NCBI GenBank assembly: GCA_913061115.1
Contig: CAJXTK010000008.1
Span: forward strand, 1 to 40,057
DNA: 40,057 nt
Direction: 5' to 3'
From: an uncultured Haliea sp.
Lineage (GTDB): Bacteria > Pseudomonadota > Gammaproteobacteria > Pseudomonadales > Halieaceae
Shown: positions 36,688 to 40,057 of the stretch, piece by piece
Layout: the number at the start of each line of letters is the position of its first letter
How positions within the stretch are numbered: position 1 is the first letter of the stretch
Notes under the pieces: generated by a model
Seen by the model: only the letters and a program-made list of their open reading frames with translations
Told to the model about the DNA's origin: nothing
The model's database searches: none
Position numbers and translations under genes: made by a program

Positions 36688-38886
36688 TTAGAAAACGTTC
36701 TGGGGGTCGATATCTATCGACCACTTTAATCCGTGCCGCGCAGGTAAAGCCTCGGCGTTCGCGACTAACACACTGGCTGCAGTCTGGGCGGCCCCGCGGG
36801 TGGGCGCGGTAAGCAGCAATTGACAGCGATATTTGCCAGCGCGGCGCTGCATGGGTGAAGGCAGGGGCCCAATTAGCCTGGCGCCACTGGAGAGGAAAGG
36901 CGTGCTGCGTTCGCGCAGCGTTTGGAGGAACTGCTCGCCGTATTCGGCATCTGGGCAATCGGTCCGCAACACCACCAGTTGCCCTGCGGGGGGCATGCCT
37001 GATTCCTGTCGCTGTTTGAGTAGTACCCTGGCCTGTTCGGCATAGCTGGTGGTCAACATCGCGAGCAGCGCTGGGTGGTCGGGGTAGTGCGTTTGCAGTA
37101 GAACGCTGCCCGGGATATCCGCGCGGCCAGCGCGGCCAGCCACTTGGGTGAGGAGTTGCGCCATGCGTTCCTCGCCGCGAAAATCGGTACTGAACAGCAA
37201 AGCATCGGCATCAATCACCGCAACCAGGCTCACGCCCGGAAAGTGATGACCTTTGGTAAGCATCTGTGTGCCAAGTAAAATGCAGGGCTCCCCTTTATTA
37301 ATGTCTTCTGCCAGGGCCTGCATGGAATCCTTGCTTTGCATGGAGTCGCTGTCAACGCGATAGATGGGCCATTGTTTGAAGCGCGTGCGCAGAAAATCTT
37401 CTGTTTGCTCTGTGCCAAGACCTGCGGCCATCAATCGCTCGCTGTTGCATTGTGGGCATTGCCTGGGCAGCATGCTCGAGTCGCCGCAGTGATGACAGCG
37501 CAGACGCCCGCGGCGGCGGTGAATGGTCAGTCGAGCGTCGCAGGCGCGACATTCAGCGATCCAGCCACAATCGTGGCATTGTAGGGTGGGCGCATAACCG
37601 CGGCGGTTGAGGAATAACAGGGTTTGCTGTCCGAGTTGCAGCTTCTCTTGTATGGCTTCGAGTAGTCCTTTGGACAGCCCAGCGTGGAGTTCTTGTCGGC
37701 GCACATCCTGGACTTTTATATCCGGCATTCCCCCGCTGCTGACGCGTTGTGTGAGTTGCTGGTGCTGATAGCGGCCAGCCACAACATTTTGAATGCTCTC
37801 CAGTGATGGCGTCGCGCTACCCAGCAAAATCGGGATTGAATGTATCTGAGCTCGTTTTACTGCGACATCCCGAGCAGAGTAGCGAAATCCGTCTTGCTGT
37901 TTATAAGAGCCATCGTGTTCCTCGTCCACGATAATCAGCCCCGGTGATGCAAGTGGCGTAAAAACTGCCGACCGGGTGCCAACAATGATATGTGCATTAC
38001 CGGTGCGGGCCGCTTCCCATGCCTGGTAACGGTTGGCATCGCTCAGCCCAGAGTGCAACACTGCAATGTTGGCCTCAAAGCGCTGTTGAAAGCGCGCGAG
38101 GGTTTGCGGTGTCAGCCCAATTTCCGGAACCAGAATGAGTGCCTGTCGCCCCTGTTGCAGGCAGTTTTCGATCAATCGCAGGTAGATTTCGGTTTTGCCG
38201 CTGCCGGTGACACCTTCCAAGAGGTGGCAGCTGAATCCTTGCTTTGTACCGGTTACTGCATTCAGGGCTGCGTACTGTTCAGAGTTGAGGGTTAACCCTT
38301 CATTGACTCTAATAGGTTGTAAGCGCTCACTCACTATGTGAGACTCGACCAGCTTTTTGTCTTGTAAGCTGCGCAGAACAGTGGCACTTATGCTGTTATC
38401 CCTGAATTCGGTGTTCTCTATAACAGGCTTTTGCATGAGCAGACTGATCGCGTGTGCCTGACGCGGCGATCGCGGCAGAGCAGCCTCCGGCAGTCCTTTG
38501 CCTAGGGTGGTGAGTTGCCAGACCAGTATGCCGTGCGGTTGTTGGGGTTTGCCCTCCCTCAGGCGCTTGGGAAACAGCGTGCCGAACACCTCGCCGTGTG
38601 GGTGGTGGTAGTAGTCAGCGGCCCAGCGGCATAAGTGCAGCAATTGTGGATCGATCAGCGGTGCCTCATCGAGAATTTCAACTGCGTGCTTGAGAGAGCT
38701 CAAGGGAATATCGCTGTCTTCAACCACCGCCAGCAAGTAGCCGGTTACCTCGCGGCGCCCAAACGGAACGCGCAGCCGAATTCCCGGTTGCAGGCCAACC
38801 AATTCGGCATTGCTGACCCCAATAGGCGCCAAATAGTCAAAATGGCGGCGCAGGGGTGATGGAATGGCCAGTCGAAGTACGGACAT
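36688..38886 (-). CDS. priA: Primosomal replication restart helicase PriA
   Basis: A 732-residue superfamily 2 helicase that recognises stalled forks and reloads the replisome. The N-terminal 3' DNA-binding domain is followed by Walker A GVTGSGKTEIY, the DEEHDGSYKQQ box and VGTRSAVFTP. The zinc-binding region has paired CxxC motifs (CHDCGW, CRAC, CHHCG, CPQC). Helicase motifs VAGRAGRADIPG close the core. It is divergent from rpmE. Confidence 0.97.
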   Translation of the reverse strand: MSVLRLAIPSPLRRHFDYLAPIGVSNAELVGLQPGIRLRVPFGRREVTGYLLAVVEDSDIPLSSLKHAVEILDEAPLIDPQLLHLCRWAADYYHHPHGEVFGTLFPKRLREGKPQQPHGILVWQLTTLGKGLPEAALPRSPRQAHAISLLMQKPVIENTEFRDNSISATVLRSLQDKKLVESHIVSERLQPIRVNEGLTLNSEQYAALNAVTGTKQGFSCHLLEGVTGSGKTEIYLRLIENCLQQGRQALILVPEIGLTPQTLARFQQRFEANIAVLHSGLSDANRYQAWEAARTGNAHIIVGTRSAVFTPLASPGLIIVDEEHDGSYKQQDGFRYSARDVAVKRAQIHSIPILLGSATPSLESIQNVVAGRYQHQQLTQRVSSGGMPDIKVQDVRRQELHAGLSKGLLEAIQEKLQLGQQTLLFLNRRGYAPTLQCHDCGWIAECRACDARLTIHRRRGRLRCHHCGDSSMLPRQCPQCNSERLMAAGLGTEQTEDFLRTRFKQWPIYRVDSDSMQSKDSMQALAEDINKGEPCILLGTQMLTKGHHFPGVSLVAVIDADALLFSTDFRGEERMAQLLTQVAGRAGRADIPGSVLLQTHYPDHPALLAMLTTSYAEQARVLLKQRQESGMPPAGQLVVLRTDCPDAEYGEQFLQTLRERSTPFLSSGARLIGPLPSPMQRRAGKYRCQLLLTAPTRGAAQTAASVLVANAEALPARHGLKWSIDIDPQNVF

Positions 38887-38949
38887 TTCGCCTCTTGTTG
38901 ACTCGAAAAATTAAACCAAGACTCCATTGTAGCAAAATGGGGCGGGCTA

Positions 38950-38977
38950 TTGCTTCTAACACTGCGTCTGGTAAGAT
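38950..38977 (+). promoter_or_regulatory. Promoter candidate for rpmE
   Basis: TTGCTT (38950-38955), a 16-base spacer and an extended -10 TGGTAAGAT (38969-38977) form a good sigma-70 promoter. Transcription would start near 38984, leaving a leader of about 104 bases before rpmE. Confidence 0.65.
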
Positions 38978-39031
38978 GCCCGCCTCTTTTTTGAGTCACT
39001 CACGTCTGTGACGGTTCAATTCTCCCATCAA

Positions 39032-39066
39032 AGTGCGGTGCCCGACAGTGGTTGGGTGGCGGCACT
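39032..39066 (+). promoter_or_regulatory. Hairpin in the rpmE leader
   Basis: Outer arms AGTGC (39032-39036) and GCACT (39062-39066) enclose inner arms CCCGAC (39041-39046) and GTTGGG (39051-39056) with loop AGTG, separated by an internal loop. The hairpin ends seven bases before the Shine-Dalgarno AGGAG (39074-39078). No T-run follows, so it is not a terminator. It may be the binding site for autogenous control by L31. Confidence 0.5.
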
Positions 39067-39087
39067 CATTACTAGGAGTTACATGTT

Positions 39088-39303
39088 ATGAAAGCGGATA
39101 TCCATCCTAAGTATGAAGCTATTACTGCCACGTGCAGTTGTGGCGCCACAGTACAGACACGTTCAACACGGTGCGAAGACTTCCATGTTGATGTCTGTTC
39201 TTTGTGTCACCCCTTTTATACGGGCAAGCAAAAGACCTTAGACACCGGTGGTCGTGTTGACCGTTTTAACAAGCGTTTCGGTGGTCGTGGTACTAAGCGG
39301 TAG
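39088..39303 (+). CDS. rpmE: 50S ribosomal protein bL31 (zinc-binding form)
   Basis: A 71-residue ribosomal protein bridging the subunits. It is the C+ zinc form, with Cys16, Cys18, Cys37 and Cys40 (CSC and CSLC), unlike the Cys-free paralogue made in zinc starvation. The conserved [18 protein letters not shown] and [12 protein letters not shown] are present. AGGAG lies nine bases before ATG 39088. An ATG at 39083 would give a two-codon frame (ATG TTA TGA) whose stop overlaps this start. No terminator is visible after it. Confidence 0.98.
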   Translation: MKADIHPKYEAITATCSCGATVQTRSTRCEDFHVDVCSLCHPFYTGKQKTLDTGGRVDRFNKRFGGRGTKR

Positions 39304-39493
39304 AAAAGTATTTGTTATAAGCTTTTTGTGGCATCGATTAAAGCGTCCTAGCTTCTAAGTAATAGTAGTATTTATTGCCGCATGCTGGGTTCGCGATACA
39401 TCAAGGGGCTATTTGTCACATTGTTACTGATGTACCTTTTCTATAGTCACGTTGATTTTTTTCGCAATTGTTTTGGTGAGCGCAGGTAGACCG

Positions 39494-40057
39494 ATGTCCG
39501 AAGACTTGAAACGTGATGCACTGTCTTACCACGCTGAGCCTACGCCCGGAAAAATCAGTATTGAACTGACTATGCCGGCAGAGACGCTGCGCGACTTGTC
39601 TTTGGCATACAGCCCTGGCGTAGCGGCGCCCTGCCGTGAAATTGCCCATGATCCGGATCTTGCCTACCGCTACACGAGCAAGGGTAATTTAGTGGCAGTC
39701 ATTAGTAATGGCACTGCGGTATTAGGGTTAGGCAATCTTGGCAGCCTAGCGAGTAAACCTGTAATGGAAGGTAAGGCACTTCTTTTTAAGCGTTTTGCCG
39801 GCATTAACTCCATAGACATAGAAGTGGACACAGAGGATACGCAAGAGTTCATCTCCACTGTGTCGAACATAGCCGGCACCTTTGGTGGCATTAATCTTGA
39901 AGACATCAAGGCCCCAGAGTGTTTTGAAATTGAATCGGCGCTGATTGAGCGATGTAATATCCCAGTATTCCATGATGACCAGCACGGGACCGCGATTGTA
40001 ACCGCCGCGGGGTTGATCAATGCGCTTGAAATCCAAGGCAAGTGCATGGAAGAGGCG
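39494..40057 (+). CDS. maeB: NADP-dependent malic enzyme (5' part, runs off the window)
   Basis: The first 188 codons of a malic enzyme that decarboxylates malate to pyruvate with reduction of NADP+. The general-acid Tyr lies in [11 protein letters not shown], the catalytic Lys region is [12 protein letters not shown], and metal ligands are in [15 protein letters not shown] and [11 protein letters not shown]. The start [20 protein letters not shown] and the priA-rpmE-maeB order match the MaeB type, which usually carries a C-terminal phosphotransacetylase-like domain, outside the window here. AGGT lies seven bases before the ATG. The 190-base spacer from rpmE has a TATAGT at 39442-39447 but no good -35. 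Confidence 0.95.
   Translation, partial: MSEDLKRDALSYHAEPTPGKISIELTMPAETLRDLSLAYSPGVAAPCREIAHDPDLAYRYTSKGNLVAVISNGTAVLGLGNLGSLASKPVMEGKALLFKRFAGINSIDIEVDTEDTQEFISTVSNIAGTFGGINLEDIKAPECFEIESALIERCNIPVFHDDQHGTAIVTAAGLINALEIQGKCMEEA

Overview
The window is a stretch of core chromosome from a gammaproteobacterium. Gene order resembles Pseudomonas and its relatives: gpmI-yibN-grxC-secB-trmL-ntrC-ntrB-DUF4124-glnA-typA on the left and tatCBA-hisEI-ubiBJE-DUF971-hslUV-ftsN-argS-priA-rpmE-maeB on the right. Beta-type glutamine synthetase with an adenylylation site, separate HisI and HisE, a three-subunit transhydrogenase and an NhaC sodium/proton antiporter would fit a marine member of the Cellvibrionales or a neighbouring order; that placement is inference from gene order. 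Bases 1-47 are not genomic: they match an Illumina Nextera i7 adapter, so genomic sequence begins at 48 inside gpmI.

Left part (48-10765): glycolytic gpmI (truncated) faces away from the yibN-grxC-secB unit (sulfur transfer/redox, glutaredoxin, export chaperone). On the minus strand follows a nitrogen-control block: glnA, a DUF4124 periplasmic protein, ntrB, ntrC and trmL. Both glnA and ntrB have a well-spaced sigma-54 (-24/-12) promoter with an NtrC-like site upstream, which suggests that the nitrogen regulator activates its own operon as well as glnA. glnA ends in a UUCG-loop terminator. typA (TTG start) and dtd lie on the plus strand.

Middle (11215-26657): elaA, parC, an AhpA/YtjB-type membrane protein whose cytosolic part looks like a dead class III nucleotide cyclase, serB, efp with its modifying enzyme epmA directly behind it, the split transhydrogenase pntAa-pntAb-pntB, nhaC with a hot-dog thioesterase, an ABC exporter and an SDR oxidoreductase. 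nhaC seems to start at a non-canonical ATC codon behind a perfect Shine-Dalgarno sequence, or carries a one-base change there.

Right part (26654-40057): a long minus-strand series comprising ubiE-ubiJ-ubiB (ubiquinone), hisI-hisE (histidine), tatA-tatB-tatC (folded-protein export), then hslV-hslU-DUF971 behind a near-consensus heat-shock (sigma-32) promoter, and priA-argS-ftsN-like. The polyhydroxyalkanoate genes that separate DUF971 from ubiE in Pseudomonas are absent. rpmE (plus strand) has a good promoter and a structured leader; maeB runs off the end. I saw no CRISPR array, insertion sequence, prophage, tRNA or rRNA gene, and no clearly new multi-gene system. The best leads are regulatory (two sigma-54/NtrC modules, the sigma-32 site, the rpmE leader) plus the nhaC start and the pseudo-cyclase.
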